Shown: positions 17,223 to 26,387 of the stretch, in pieces | How the letters are laid out: each line of letters starts with the position of its first letter | How positions within the stretch are numbered: position 1 is the stretch's first letter | Assembly (NCBI RefSeq): GCF_002161285.1 | Contig: NZ_NFHH01000018.1 | Location: forward strand, 18,568 to 82,567 | Source of the DNA: Blautia sp. An81 | GTDB taxonomy: Bacteria > Bacillota > Clostridia > Lachnospirales > Lachnospiraceae | DNA length: 64,000 nt | Direction: 5' to 3' | Made by a program: the position numbers and the translations under genes | Notes under the pieces: model-generated | Told to the model about the DNA's origin: nothing | Seen by the model: only the letters and a program-made list of their open reading frames with translations | The model's database searches: none

Positions 17223-19796
17223 ATGAATGTAATTGAGAAAATGTTTGGAACCCACAGTGAGAGAGAGCTGAAAAGAATCAAATCTACTGTGGATAAGATC
17301 GAGTCTCTCAGGCCCCAGATGCAGGCATTGAGCGATGAAGAGCTGAGAGGCAAGACCAGAGAATATAAAAACCGCCTTCAGGAAGGGGAAACTTTGGACG
17401 ATCTGCTTCCTGAGGCTTTTGCCACTGTCCGGGAGGCTGCAAAGCGTGTTCTGGGAATGGAACATTACCGGGTGCAGCTTATCGGCGGTATTATCCTCCA
17501 TCAGGGACGTATCGCAGAGATGAAGACCGGTGAAGGAAAGACCCTGGTATCTACTCTTCCTGCTTACTTAAACGCACTGGAAGGAAAGGGTGTACACATT
17601 GTAACCGTCAACGATTACCTGGCAAACCGTGACGCTGAGTGGATGGGAAAGGTTCATGAGTTTTTGGGACTTACTGTAGGCGTGGTGCTGAACTCTATGA
17701 AGAATGACGAGAGAAGAGCCCAGTATGCCTGCGATATCACTTATGTAACCAATAATGAGCTGGGATTCGATTACCTTCGTGACAATATGGTAATCTATAA
17801 AGAACAGCTGGTACAGAGAGATCTGAACTATGCCATCATCGATGAGGTAGACTCTGTACTTATCGACGAGGCCCGTACTCCTCTGATCATTTCCGGACAG
17901 AGTGGAAAATCCACCAAACTCTATGAAGTCTGCGATATTCTGGCAAGACAGTTAGAGCGTGGAGAGGCCAGCGGCGAGGTTACTAAGATGACCGCCATTA
18001 TGGGTGAGGAGATCACAGAGACAGGTGATTTCATTGTTAATGAAAAGGACAAAATCGTAAACCTGACAGAGCAGGGCGTTCATAAGGTGGAAAATTTCTT
18101 CCACATTGAAAACCTGGCAGATCCGGAGAATCTGGAAATCCAGCACAATATTATCCTGGCTCTTCGGGCTCATAACCTGATGTTCCGGGATCAGGACTAT
18201 GTGGTAAAGGACGACGAGGTTCTGATCGTAGATGAGTTTACCGGACGTATTATGCCGGGCCGCCGCTATTCTGACGGACTTCATCAGGCTATTGAGGCAA
18301 AAGAGCATGTAAAGGTGCGCAGAGAGAGCAAGACTCTGGCAACCATTACTTTCCAGAACTTCTTTAACAAGTATAAGAAAAAAGCAGGTATGACAGGTAC
18401 GGCTCTTACTGAGGAGAAAGAGTTCCGGGATATTTATGGAATGGATGTTATCGAGATTCCTACAAATAAGCCTATTGCCCGTGTAGATCTGGAAGATGCC
18501 GTTTACATGACAAAAAAAGAAAAATTCCGGGCGGTAGTGGAAGCTGTAAAGGAAGCCCACGAAAAACAGCAGCCGGTTCTGGTAGGTACGATTACCATTG
18601 AGACTTCAGAACTTTTAAGCCGTATGCTGAAAAGAGAAGGTATTCAGCATCAGGTGTTGAACGCCAAATTCCATGAGATGGAGGCGGAAATCGTAGCCCA
18701 TGCCGGTGAGGCGGGAAATGTGACCATTGCCACCAATATGGCAGGCCGTGGTACGGATATTAAGCTGGACGAGGTGTCCAGAGAAGCCGGAGGCTTAAAG
18801 ATCATCGGTACAGAGAGACATGAATCCAGACGTATCGACAATCAGCTGCGAGGCCGTTCCGGACGTCAGGGAGACCCAGGTGAATCCAGATTCTATCTGT
18901 CTCTGGAGGATGACCTGATGCGCCTCTTCGGTTCTGAAAAGCTGATGAATGTGTTTAAGTCCCTTGGTGTGGCGGAAAATGAGCAGATTGAGCATAAAAT
19001 GCTTTCCAGCGCCATTGAGAAAGCCCAGAAGAAGATCGAGGGCAACAACTATGGCATCCGTAAGAACCTGCTGGAGTATGACCAGGTAAATAATGAACAG
19101 AGAGAAATCATTTATAAAGAGCGCCGGAGAGTTCTGGACGGCGAAAATATGCGGGATGCTATCTACAAGATGATCACAGATACAGTGGAACATGCTGTAG
19201 ATATGGTATTTTCTGATGACGTGGACCAGGAAGAATGGGATATGAATGAAATGAATTCTGTTCTCCGGCCTATTATTCCTTTACAGCCCATTACCCGTGA
19301 GGATATTAAGGGTATGAAGAAAAACCAGGTGAAACAGAAGCTGAAAGAAGAGGCTGTAAAGCTTTACGAAGAAAAAGAAGCAGAATTTCCCGAGGCAGAA
19401 CAGCTGCGTGAGCTGGAGCGTGTGATCCTTCTGAAGGTTATTGACCAGAAATGGATGGATCATATCGACGATATGGACCAGCTCCGCCAGGGTATCGGCC
19501 TTCAGGCTTACGGTCAGAGAGATCCCAAGGTAGAGTATAAACTTCAGGCATATGAGATGTTCGACAGCATGATCGCTGCCATTCAGGAGACAACCCTGCG
19601 GCTTCTGTACCATGTACGTCTGGAGCAGAAGGTAGAAAGAGAGCAGGTAGCTCAGGTGACAGGAACCAACAAAGATGATTCCGGTCCTAAGAAGCCTGTG
19701 CAGAAAACAGAGAAAAAAGTATATCCCAACGACCCCTGTCCCTGTGGAAGCGGCAAAAAATACAAACAGTGCTGCGGCAGGAAGAAGATCGGGTGA
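17223..19796 (+). CDS. secA: Preprotein translocase ATPase SecA
   Basis: SecA drives secretory proteins through SecYEG by ATP hydrolysis at the membrane. The 857-residue protein shows Walker A (GEGKT, about 103-107), the DEVD helicase motif in [17 protein letters not shown], the [15 protein letters not shown] motif ([14 protein letters not shown]) and [11 protein letters not shown]. It ends in the zinc-binding tail [16 protein letters not shown] that contacts SecB or ribosomes. The frame can start at a GTG at 17214, but GGAG (17211-17214) is 8 nt before the ATG at 17223, which is preferred. The next genes are a small unknown protein and prfB on the same strand, a gene order also found in other clostridia. 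Confidence 0.97.
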   Translation: MNVIEKMFGTHSERELKRIKSTVDKIESLRPQMQALSDEELRGKTREYKNRLQEGETLDDLLPEAFATVREAAKRVLGMEHYRVQLIGGIILHQGRIAEMKTGEGKTLVSTLPAYLNALEGKGVHIVTVNDYLANRDAEWMGKVHEFLGLTVGVVLNSMKNDERRAQYACDITYVTNNELGFDYLRDNMVIYKEQLVQRDLNYAIIDEVDSVLIDEARTPLIISGQSGKSTKLYEVCDILARQLERGEASGEVTKMTAIMGEEITETGDFIVNEKDKIVNLTEQGVHKVENFFHIENLADPENLEIQHNIILALRAHNLMFRDQDYVVKDDEVLIVDEFTGRIMPGRRYSDGLHQAIEAKEHVKVRRESKTLATITFQNFFNKYKKKAGMTGTALTEEKEFRDIYGMDVIEIPTNKPIARVDLEDAVYMTKKEKFRAVVEAVKEAHEKQQPVLVGTITIETSELLSRMLKREGIQHQVLNAKFHEMEAEIVAHAGEAGNVTIATNMAGRGTDIKLDEVSREAGGLKIIGTERHESRRIDNQLRGRSGRQGDPGESRFYLSLEDDLMRLFGSEKLMNVFKSLGVAENEQIEHKMLSSAIEKAQKKIEGNNYGIRKNLLEYDQVNNEQREIIYKERRRVLDGENMRDAIYKMITDTVEHAVDMVFSDDVDQEEWDMNEMNSVLRPIIPLQPITREDIKGMKKNQVKQKLKEEAVKLYEEKEAEFPEAEQLRELERVILLKVIDQKWMDHIDDMDQLRQGIGLQAYGQRDPKVEYKLQAYEMFDSMIAAIQETTLRLLYHVRLEQKVEREQVAQVTGTNKDDSGPKKPVQKTEKKVYPNDPCPCGSGKKYKQCCGRKKIG

Positions 19797-19837
19797 CATC
19801 AGGGAAATTAGGCTCAGATAGGTAGAGAAAAGTAAGT

Positions 19838-19877
19838 AAACTGCTGTAGGTATAGGAGACTGTAACTGCAGCAGTTT
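19838..19877 (+). other. Stem-loop between secA and the 79-residue gene
   Basis: AAACTGCTGTAG pairs with CTGCAGCAGTTT over 12 bp with one wobble. It has no T-run, so it is more likely an mRNA processing or stability element, or a weak attenuator, than a full terminator. Confidence 0.5.
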
Positions 19878-19924
19878 GTCAGTTAAAGTCAAATGCGTGG
19901 AAAGCTGTAAAAGGAGGAAAGGTT

Positions 19925-20164
19925 ATGGGACAGATGGTGGATTTTACCATGGAGCGGGAAGGACTGGTGAAGCCGGGGGACCGGGTGGAGCTGAAAGAAG
20001 ACCAGGCCATTACCATGTCAGGAGTCATGTATTACTATACCATAAAGCCAGCGGTGGCAATGTCCAGTAATCTGAAGAAGCCCCTGACAAAACTTACAGG
20101 TACAGTACGCAAGGTAGAACCTCAGGTAAGTATCTATATGGTGACAGTTGAGGTTGATCAGTAA
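19925..20164 (+). CDS. Small conserved-looking protein of unknown function
   Basis: The 79-residue product has no signal peptide or membrane segment. It is predicted to be mostly beta strand (MVDFTMEREGLVKPGDRVEL, then TGTVRKVEPQVSIYMVTVEV), with a pattern like a small SH3- or OB-like barrel. The phrase KPGDRVEL resembles turns in beta-barrel domains, but no family is recognised. AAAGGAGGAAAGGTT gives a strong ribosome site. prfB starts 23 nt downstream, so the pair is probably cotranscribed with secA. A role linked to translation or secretion is only suggested by context. Confidence 0.7.
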   Translation: MGQMVDFTMEREGLVKPGDRVELKEDQAITMSGVMYYYTIKPAVAMSSNLKKPLTKLTGTVRKVEPQVSIYMVTVEVDQ

Positions 20165-20187
20165 AAAATAAGAAGGAGGAAACCAGA

Positions 20188-21306
20188 GTGGTTGAATTAG
20201 ACGGCTTTAAGACCAGGGTCAACGGGTATGCCCAGCCTCTTGAAGAAGTGAGGGAGTCCCTGGATCTGGAAAATAAAGAGCAGAGAGTAGAGGAGCTGGA
20301 AAGAGAAATGGAGGCTCCCGGATTCTGGGACAATGCAGAACGTTCCCAGAAAATGATGAAGGAATTAAGCGCCTTAAAGAGTGATATGGAGATCTATCAC
20401 AAGCTCCAGAATCAGAAAGAAGAGATTGAGCTGATGATCGATATGGGATATGAGGAGAATGACCCTTCTGTAATCCCTGACATTGAAGAAATGCTGAATG
20501 AATTTGAGGAAGAGTTTGAGAATATCCGGATCAAGACCCTGCTTTCAGGAGAATATGACAAATGCAGCGCTATTGTGACCCTTCATGCAGGGGCAGGCGG
20601 TACAGAATCCTGTGACTGGGCCAGCATGCTTTATAGAATGTATCTGCGGTGGGCAGACCGGCATGGATTTTCCACAGAAGTGCTGGACTATCTGGATGGT
20701 GAGGAGGCAGGCATCAAATCTGTTACTTTCCAGGTAAACGGAGAAAATGCCTATGGCTATCTGAAATCTGAGAAGGGGGTTCACCGTCTGGTACGTATCT
20801 CTCCTTTCAATGCAGCAGGAAAGCGACAGACATCCTTTGTCTCCTGCGATGTAATGCCGGATATTGAGGAAGACCTGGATGTGGAGATCAACCCGGATGA
20901 TCTGAAAATTGATACCTACCGTTCCAGCGGCGCCGGCGGCCAGCATATTAATAAAACTTCATCGGCAGTGCGTATTACCCATATCCCTACGGGAATTGTG
21001 GTACAGTGCCAGAATGAACGTTCTCAATTCCAGAACAAAGACAAGGCTATGCAGATGCTGAAAGCCAAGCTGTATATGCTGAAGCAGCAGGAAAATGAGA
21101 AGAAGCTTTCCGGAATCCAGGGAGAGCTGACAGAGATCGGCTGGGGAAATCAGATCCGTTCTTATGTTATGCAGCCTTATACTATGGTTAAAGACCACAG
21201 GACCAACGAGGAAACTGGAAATGTAGACGCGGTAATGAACGGAAGCATCGACAATTTTATCAATGCTTATCTGAAATGGTCCGCTCTGGGAAAAAAGGAA
21301 AAATAG
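20188..21306 (+). CDS. prfB: Peptide chain release factor 2
   Basis: RF2 recognises UGA and UAA and triggers hydrolysis of the finished peptide. The protein has the SPF anticodon-like motif (205-207) and the catalytic GGQ loop (250-252, in SSGAGGQHINKT). It starts with GTG behind AGAAGGAGG. In most bacteria prfB contains an in-frame UGA at codon 26 read by +1 frameshifting. Here the aligned codons are AGG GAG TCC CTG GAT (22-26), so Leu25-Asp26 is read straight through and the autoregulatory frameshift is absent. At 372 residues it is a complete RF2. Confidence 0.97.
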   Translation: MVELDGFKTRVNGYAQPLEEVRESLDLENKEQRVEELEREMEAPGFWDNAERSQKMMKELSALKSDMEIYHKLQNQKEEIELMIDMGYEENDPSVIPDIEEMLNEFEEEFENIRIKTLLSGEYDKCSAIVTLHAGAGGTESCDWASMLYRMYLRWADRHGFSTEVLDYLDGEEAGIKSVTFQVNGENAYGYLKSEKGVHRLVRISPFNAAGKRQTSFVSCDVMPDIEEDLDVEINPDDLKIDTYRSSGAGGQHINKTSSAVRITHIPTGIVVQCQNERSQFQNKDKAMQMLKAKLYMLKQQENEKKLSGIQGELTEIGWGNQIRSYVMQPYTMVKDHRTNEETGNVDAVMNGSIDNFINAYLKWSALGKKEK

Positions 21307-21384
21307 TTGCCTAAAAAGATAAAGTATGGTACTATCTTTTGTGGACGTACAAATGTATTTTTGGAAAGAACAAAGGGGAAACCT

Positions 21385-21828
21385 ATGGCAGATCACAATA
21401 AGTATTACGTAGTAACGGAAAAGGCGGTGCCAGATGTCCTTCTGAAAGTAGTAGAAGCAAAAAAACTTTTGGATACCCAAAAGCTGGATACCGTACAGGA
21501 GGCAGTGGAAGCAGTGGGGATAAGCAGAAGCTCCTTCTATAAATATAAAGATGATATCTTTCCTTTTAAAGAGAAAACCAAGGGGGAGAATATTACTTTT
21601 ATCCTTCAGATGGATGATGAACCAGGGCTGCTTTCTGCAGTGCTTGCGGCTATTGCCCAGTTTCACGGGAATATCCTGACTATACATCAGAGTATCCCTA
21701 TGAACGGCGTAGCAGGCCTGACCTTAAGCGTGGCAATCCTTCCCACAGAAGGGGACGCTGCAGCAATGGTAGAAAATATAGAACATATTAAGGGTGTGCA
21801 CTATCTGAAAATATTAGGAAGAGAATAG
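21385..21828 (+). CDS. ACT domain-containing protein (UPF0735/PheB-like)
   Basis: The 147-residue protein has an N-terminal helical part with a short helix-turn-helix-like stretch (TVQEAVEAVGISRSSFYKYKD) and a C-terminal ACT domain (about 70-147; ITFILQMDDEPGLLSAVLAAIAQFHGNILTIHQ). ACT domains bind amino acids. This family commonly sits directly before homoserine dehydrogenase, as here (15 nt apart), which suggests a regulatory role in the threonine/methionine branch. The frame extends upstream, but AAAGGGGAAACCT precedes the ATG at 21385. Confidence 0.85.
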   Translation: MADHNKYYVVTEKAVPDVLLKVVEAKKLLDTQKLDTVQEAVEAVGISRSSFYKYKDDIFPFKEKTKGENITFILQMDDEPGLLSAVLAAIAQFHGNILTIHQSIPMNGVAGLTLSVAILPTEGDAAAMVENIEHIKGVHYLKILGRE

Positions 21829-21843
21829 GCAGAGGAGAAGATT

Positions 21844-23061
21844 ATGATTCAAATTGCAGTGTTAGGATACGGCACCGTTGGCTCCGGTGTTGTGGAAGTA
21901 TTGGATACCAACAAGGAGAGTATTAAGAAGAGAGCCGGAGAGGAAATCTCCATTAAATACGTGCTGGATCTCAGGGACTTCCCGGGAAGTCCTATTGAAA
22001 ATATTCTGGTACATGATTTTGAGACTATTATCAATGACCCGGAAGTTCAGATCGTGGTAGAGGTTATGGGAGGGGTTGAACCTGCCTATACTTTTTCAAA
22101 GAGAGCTCTGGAAGCCGGAAAATCTGTGTGTACCTCCAATAAAGAGCTGGTGGCCAGACATGGACTGGAGCTTATCGAGATTGCCAAGGCCCATAAAGTA
22201 AACTATATGTTTGAGGCAAGCTGCGGAGGCGGAATTCCCATTATCCGTCCCCTCAACTCTTCTCTTACGGCAGATGAAATTGACGAGGTCACCGGAATCC
22301 TTAATGGAACCACCAACTATATCCTGACAGAAATGGGAGATAAGTACGCGGACTTTGAGGGTGTATTAAAGGAAGCTCAGGAAAAAGGCTATGCAGAGCG
22401 GAATCCGGAAGCAGATGTAGAAGGATATGATGCCTGCAGAAAGATTGCCATACTCTCTTCTCTGGCTTATGGGGCTCATGTGAATTATGAGAATATTTAT
22501 ACCGAGGGAATCACCAGGATCACAGCAGAAGATATGAAGTATGCAAGTCTCCTGGGAATGAAGGTAAAACTGCTGGCTACCAGCAAGCGGAAAGGTGAAA
22601 AATTCTACGCTATGGTATGCCCGGAACTGGTGGGAAAGAATAGCCCTCTTTACAGTGTAAACGGTGTTTTTAACGCTATTTTTGTCCACGGCAATGTACT
22701 GGGAGATGCTATGTTCTATGGAAGCGGAGCAGGAAAGCTGCCTACAGCCAGCGCAGTTGTGGGAGATGTAGTAGACTGCGCCAAACATCCTGGAAAGACT
22801 GTAGTAACCTACTGGAGCAGCAAGGTTCTGGATCAGGTTGACATAAAGGATGTGGAGCATAGGTTCTTTGTAAGAGTGAAGGGTAATCTTCAGGAAGATA
22901 AAGAGAAGATAGAAGTGCTTTTTGGAAAAGCTGAATTTATAGGCGTTCCAGGTCTTGAAGGGGAATTCGGATTTGTTACAGAATTGATGAGTGAGAGAAC
23001 ATTTGACGAAAAAGCGGCTGCTCTGCCTGAAATCCTGGGCAGGATCCGCATCAGAGCGTAA
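21844..23061 (+). CDS. hom: Homoserine dehydrogenase
   Basis: It reduces aspartate semialdehyde to homoserine with NAD(P)H, the branch step towards threonine and methionine. The 405 residues start with a Rossmann loop (VLGYGTVGSGVVEVL). The catalytic domain includes TGILNGTTNYILTEM and the following AEADPxxDVEG-type stretch (here RNPEADVEGYDACRK). The C-terminal part (about 320-400) has the ACT-like regulatory region expected for feedback by threonine. It is flanked by the ACT-domain gene and, 13 nt downstream, the apgM-like kinase candidate, making a threonine operon. Confidence 0.95.
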   Translation: MIQIAVLGYGTVGSGVVEVLDTNKESIKKRAGEEISIKYVLDLRDFPGSPIENILVHDFETIINDPEVQIVVEVMGGVEPAYTFSKRALEAGKSVCTSNKELVARHGLELIEIAKAHKVNYMFEASCGGGIPIIRPLNSSLTADEIDEVTGILNGTTNYILTEMGDKYADFEGVLKEAQEKGYAERNPEADVEGYDACRKIAILSSLAYGAHVNYENIYTEGITRITAEDMKYASLLGMKVKLLATSKRKGEKFYAMVCPELVGKNSPLYSVNGVFNAIFVHGNVLGDAMFYGSGAGKLPTASAVVGDVVDCAKHPGKTVVTYWSSKVLDQVDIKDVEHRFFVRVKGNLQEDKEKIEVLFGKAEFIGVPGLEGEFGFVTELMSERTFDEKAAALPEILGRIRIRA

Positions 23062-23074
23062 GAGGTAAGAAAGA

Positions 23075-24280
23075 ATGAAATATATTGTGGTTTTAGGAGA
23101 CGGTATGGCAGATGAGCCCTTAAAAGAGCTGGAAGGGAAAACACCTTTGGCCTATGGGGCCACTCCTGTAATGGACAGTCTGGCACAACTGGGAGAAATG
23201 GGAATGGTAAAGAATGTGCCAAAAGGAATGGCGCCGGGAAGTGATACGGCAAACCTGTCTGTGCTGGGATATGATCCAGAGCTCTATTATTCCGGAAGAT
23301 CCCCTCTGGAGGCCCTGAATATCGGCGTGGATATGAAGGAAGGAGACGTAGCCATACGGGCAAACCTTGTAACTTTATCCCAGGAAGAGGAGAACTATGA
23401 GGAAAAGAGGATCCTGGACCACAGTGCAGATGAGATTACCACTGAAGAAGCGGAAATACTGCTGGAGGCGGTGAAAAAAGAGCTGGAGAATGAAATCTTT
23501 CAGTTTTATCCGGGAACCAGTTATCGCCACTGCCTGATCTGGAAACAGGGAATGACGGTGCCCCTTACTCCACCTCATGATATACGGGGAAAGAAGATAC
23601 AGGAGTATCTTCCAGAAGAACCTCTGCTTCTTAAAATGCAGAAAAAGAGTTATGAGATTTTGAAAGATCATCCTGTGAATCTGGCCAGAATGGAAAAAGG
23701 ACTGAACCCCGGCAACAGTCTGTGGTTCTGGGGAGCAGGAACAAAACCTTCTCTGGATTCCTTTGAGGAGAAGTTTCATAAAAAAGGAGCTATGATCTCA
23801 GCAGTAGATCTTTTAAAAGGAATTGCTGTGGGAACCAGAATGAAAAATATTTCTGTGGAAGGAGCCAACGGAGGACTGGACACTAACTATGAAGGAAAAG
23901 CAGATGCAGCTCTGAAAGCCCTGCTGGAGGATGACTGTGATTTTGTGTATGTTCATGTGGAGGCTCCTGACGAGATGGGCCATCAGGGAAGCATAGAGAA
24001 GAAGATCAAGGCTATTGAGTATCTGGACGGAAGAGTTGTGGGAAGAATCAAAGAGGGAATGGATGCCTCAGGAGAAGACTACCGGATGCTGGTGCTGCCG
24101 GATCATCCTACGCCCATATCTGTGAAGACCCATACTGCCAACCCTGTACCCTATGTGCTTTATGACAGCAGAAATCAGGAGAAAAAGGAAGGCCTTTCTT
24201 ACAGCGAGGCAGAAGCCCAAAAAACAGGAAAAATGGTGGAAAAAGGACATGAACTGATCTGGCACCTGCTGGAAAAATAA
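23075..24280 (+). CDS. apgM-type phosphoglycerate mutase homologue, probable homoserine kinase
   Basis: The 401-residue protein belongs to the alkaline phosphatase superfamily close to archaeal-type cofactor-independent phosphoglycerate mutase. The metal and nucleophile motifs are visible: VLGDGMADEP at the N-terminus, GSDTANLSVLGYDP (nucleophile Ser/Thr region), HVEAPDEMGHQG and LPDHPTPI. In this family a subgroup adjacent to hom has been proposed to serve as homoserine kinase in bacteria without classical ThrB. The position 13 nt after hom, and no thrB seen nearby, favour that role over glycolysis. The biochemical role is an inference from context; the fold assignment is firm. Confidence 0.82.
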   Translation: MKYIVVLGDGMADEPLKELEGKTPLAYGATPVMDSLAQLGEMGMVKNVPKGMAPGSDTANLSVLGYDPELYYSGRSPLEALNIGVDMKEGDVAIRANLVTLSQEEENYEEKRILDHSADEITTEEAEILLEAVKKELENEIFQFYPGTSYRHCLIWKQGMTVPLTPPHDIRGKKIQEYLPEEPLLLKMQKKSYEILKDHPVNLARMEKGLNPGNSLWFWGAGTKPSLDSFEEKFHKKGAMISAVDLLKGIAVGTRMKNISVEGANGGLDTNYEGKADAALKALLEDDCDFVYVHVEAPDEMGHQGSIEKKIKAIEYLDGRVVGRIKEGMDASGEDYRMLVLPDHPTPISVKTHTANPVPYVLYDSRNQEKKEGLSYSEAEAQKTGKMVEKGHELIWHLLEK

Positions 24281-24300
24281 ATAGGTTTTCGGTTTAATTT

Positions 24301-24344
24301 AAGGAGCTGTAGCGTTAGACATATGTCTAACGCTACAGCTCCTT
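24301..24344. terminator. Perfect 44-nt palindrome, bidirectional terminator
   Basis: The sequence from AAGGAGCTGTAGCG to CGCTACAGCTCCTT is an exact palindrome centred on ACATATGT, followed by TT on the plus strand and preceded by AA, so it works for both converging transcripts. Confidence 0.85.
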
Positions 24345-24350
24345 TTCGAT

Positions 24351-25106
24351 TTACATGTAGTTAAAAGGCTGTTCCTGCATGGGCGGTTCTTCTTTTGGTC
24401 TGGGATTGTCTATTTCTCCGGTTACATCCATATAAAAATGAGCCATAGTGTTGGCAATATAAGGCTCCAGCCAGAGGAGGCCGATATAACAGGTGAAGAC
24501 GCAGGCAATAGTCAGAGGAATAAAGCTCAGAGTAATATAGAAGTATCTGCCTTTGTTTCCCCTCATCAGACGGAAACTTATCTTCAGGGACTCTATGGCA
24601 CCCATCTCCGGATTGTCCAGAAGAAGATAATTGGACAGGCCAAAGAAGAGAGAAAGTATAAGGCCTATCAAAGACTGTACCAGAGAAGCTGCCAGGGAGA
24701 AAAACAGAGATTCCATGGTTTCTGTCCGATAGCTGAGTACAGTCAGAGGAAGAGACGGAAGGACTTCTGCCAGAAGCAGGATCAGGTTTACAGTTAAAAA
24801 CCTGTCCGGCTGCATGGTAAAGGGAAGAATCAAATCCTTCAGCTCAAAGGCCTCTTTTCGGTTGATATTCAGATGCATCTTCATATTACCTGCCTGAAGA
24901 AGGGAAACAAAAAGATTTACAATATAAATCATAATCTGACAGGTGACGATGCTCAGCACGCTGTAAGGTGACAAAAGTGCCGTGATTACCAGAGTAAGGA
25001 TAATGGAACAGATAAAAATAAGCAGGTAGGCGGCAACGGGAAGTCCCCATTGTCCGTTTAAGGCCTCTCTGGACAAGGCCTTTAAATCTGATGATGAACG
25101 TCTCAT
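24351..25106 (-). CDS. DUF975 family membrane protein
   Basis: The 251-residue protein starts MRRSSSDLKALSREALNGQWGLPV, the typical N-terminus of DUF975 proteins, and has about five to six hydrophobic segments. Its C-terminal tail is cytoplasmic-looking and rich in Pro/Glu. Family members are integral membrane proteins of unknown function in Firmicutes. The open frame continues further upstream, but GGAGAT stands 6 nt before the ATG at 25106. It is divergent from the DUF2752 gene. Confidence 0.8.
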   Translation of the reverse strand: MRRSSSDLKALSREALNGQWGLPVAAYLLIFICSIILTLVITALLSPYSVLSIVTCQIMIYIVNLFVSLLQAGNMKMHLNINRKEAFELKDLILPFTMQPDRFLTVNLILLLAEVLPSLPLTVLSYRTETMESLFFSLAASLVQSLIGLILSLFFGLSNYLLLDNPEMGAIESLKISFRLMRGNKGRYFYITLSFIPLTIACVFTCYIGLLWLEPYIANTMAHFYMDVTGEIDNPRPKEEPPMQEQPFNYM

Positions 25107-25199
25107 AAAGATATCTCCAATCTGAAAAATGTTTACGTGGATATGGAATCTGTAGTATAATTTTCTATTATCATTTCTGACAGGAAAGGCGGGGAAAAC

Positions 25200-25625
25200 A
25201 TGAAGCAGAACAGAAACCCACAGCAGGAAAAGGGCATTTATATCTGCGGCCTGATATTGCTGGGGCTGCTGGCCTTCTGGCTGGGAGCAGAGCATTTTCT
25301 GGGATTGAAGTTTTCCCTTCCGCCCTGCCTGTTCCACAGCCTTACAGGACTGTACTGCCCGGGCTGCGGAGGCACAAGAGCCTTCCGGCTTCTGCTTTCA
25401 GGGCATATCCTTCAGTCTTTTCTGTACCATCCAGCGGTAGTCCTTACAGCCGTTCTCTATGTATGGTTTATGGTTTCCCACACAGCAGAAATCTTGTCAA
25501 AAGGGCGGCTGAAAATTGGTCTTCCCTATACAGATAAATTTCTATACCTGGAGGTCGTTGTGATCATCCTCCAGTGTATCATAAAAAACTTTGCAAAAAT
25601 CTTCTGGGGGACAGGAATCCTTTAA
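25200..25625 (+). CDS. DUF2752 family membrane protein
   Basis: The 141 residues include the family signature CPGCGGTRAFRLLLSGH after an N-terminal membrane segment, then two or three further hydrophobic helices. The Cys-rich stretch just before a membrane helix is diagnostic for DUF2752, whose function is unknown. A TATAAT (25156-25161) lies upstream. Its stop overlaps by 4 nt with the stop of the convergent DUF4190-like gene. Confidence 0.8.
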   Translation: MKQNRNPQQEKGIYICGLILLGLLAFWLGAEHFLGLKFSLPPCLFHSLTGLYCPGCGGTRAFRLLLSGHILQSFLYHPAVVLTAVLYVWFMVSHTAEILSKGRLKIGLPYTDKFLYLEVVVIILQCIIKNFAKIFWGTGIL

Positions 25626-26248
25626 ATATAATTGTCCCCTGTTCCGGAGTCTGGTTCCTGGTACTCAGGGAAGTAGTCTCCATCGGGGTAAGAATATCCT
25701 GGATAACTGTCACCGCCGTTAAAATAATCGTAATAGTCTTCAAAAAAATCATCATAGGCATCATCGCCGTTGTCATAATAAGGCGTATCCGGCTGCGAGT
25801 AGGAATCCGAACCGTAATCAGAAATTCCGCCGGTGTATTTCTCAATAAAATCATAGAGTTCCTGCTCTGTTATTGTATCAGAAGTAAGCAGATCCATGTA
25901 ATCCTGGAAAAAGCTTCTGCCCATAGGTGAAGAGAATACCATAACAGAGACCAGGATTCCCAGAGTCAGCAGAATGGCCAGCAGGGCTGTGGAAATAGCC
26001 ATGCCCGCCTTGGCAGGGCCGGGACGGGAAAACTTCCCTTTGGACAGACAGGAAAATAAGATTCCAAGTCCGGCAAAAGGAATGGATATAAAGGGAAAAC
26101 AGCACAAAGAGACAAGAGCCAGGATTCCCATAACCAGAGAAAGGGTAGCAAAGTTCTGGCTCCCGTCATAATACCGGGGAGGCGGAGCAGGTGCCGGATC
26201 CTCCGGACGATAAGGCTGATAGTAGTTGCCTTCTGTTGGATTGTCCAT
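25622..26248 (-). CDS. DUF4190-like membrane protein with acidic tyrosine-rich tail
   Basis: This 208-residue protein has a Pro-rich cytoplasmic start (YRPEDPAPAPPPRYYDG), a pair of hydrophobic segments (about 35-60 and 78-105) in the DUF4190 pattern, and a long external C-terminal region of low complexity rich in Asp, Tyr, Gly and Ser (DDAYDDFFEDYYDYFNGGD). A GAGG 8 nt before the ATG sets the start. Function unknown. The tail composition resembles disordered or Ca2+-binding segments, but no repeat motif with defined ligands is visible. Confidence 0.72.
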   Translation of the reverse strand: MDNPTEGNYYQPYRPEDPAPAPPPRYYDGSQNFATLSLVMGILALVSLCCFPFISIPFAGLGILFSCLSKGKFSRPGPAKAGMAISTALLAILLTLGILVSVMVFSSPMGRSFFQDYMDLLTSDTITEQELYDFIEKYTGGISDYGSDSYSQPDTPYYDNGDDAYDDFFEDYYDYFNGGDSYPGYSYPDGDYFPEYQEPDSGTGDNYI

Positions 26249-26387
26249 AAGTTAGAACCTCGTTTCTGTAGTGTTTTTCCCTATTTTAGCATGTATGGGT
26301 AAAGGGGGCAAGACCTCCTTGATTTTTAGGAAAATACGTGTTAGAGTTTTATGGGTTAAAGAATCAAAAGAAAGGGACAGTTATTAT

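Noticed and set aside
21307..21384. Extension of the ACT-domain protein directly from the prfB stop
   Set aside because: Starts with TTG, no ribosome site; AAAGGGG precedes 21385.
25107..25337. N-terminal extension of the DUF975 gene
   Set aside because: Runs antisense into the divergent DUF2752 gene; GGAGAT marks the ATG at 25106.
26271..26387. N-terminal extension of tex
   Set aside because: Non-family sequence; the ribosome site and usual Tex start are at 26388.
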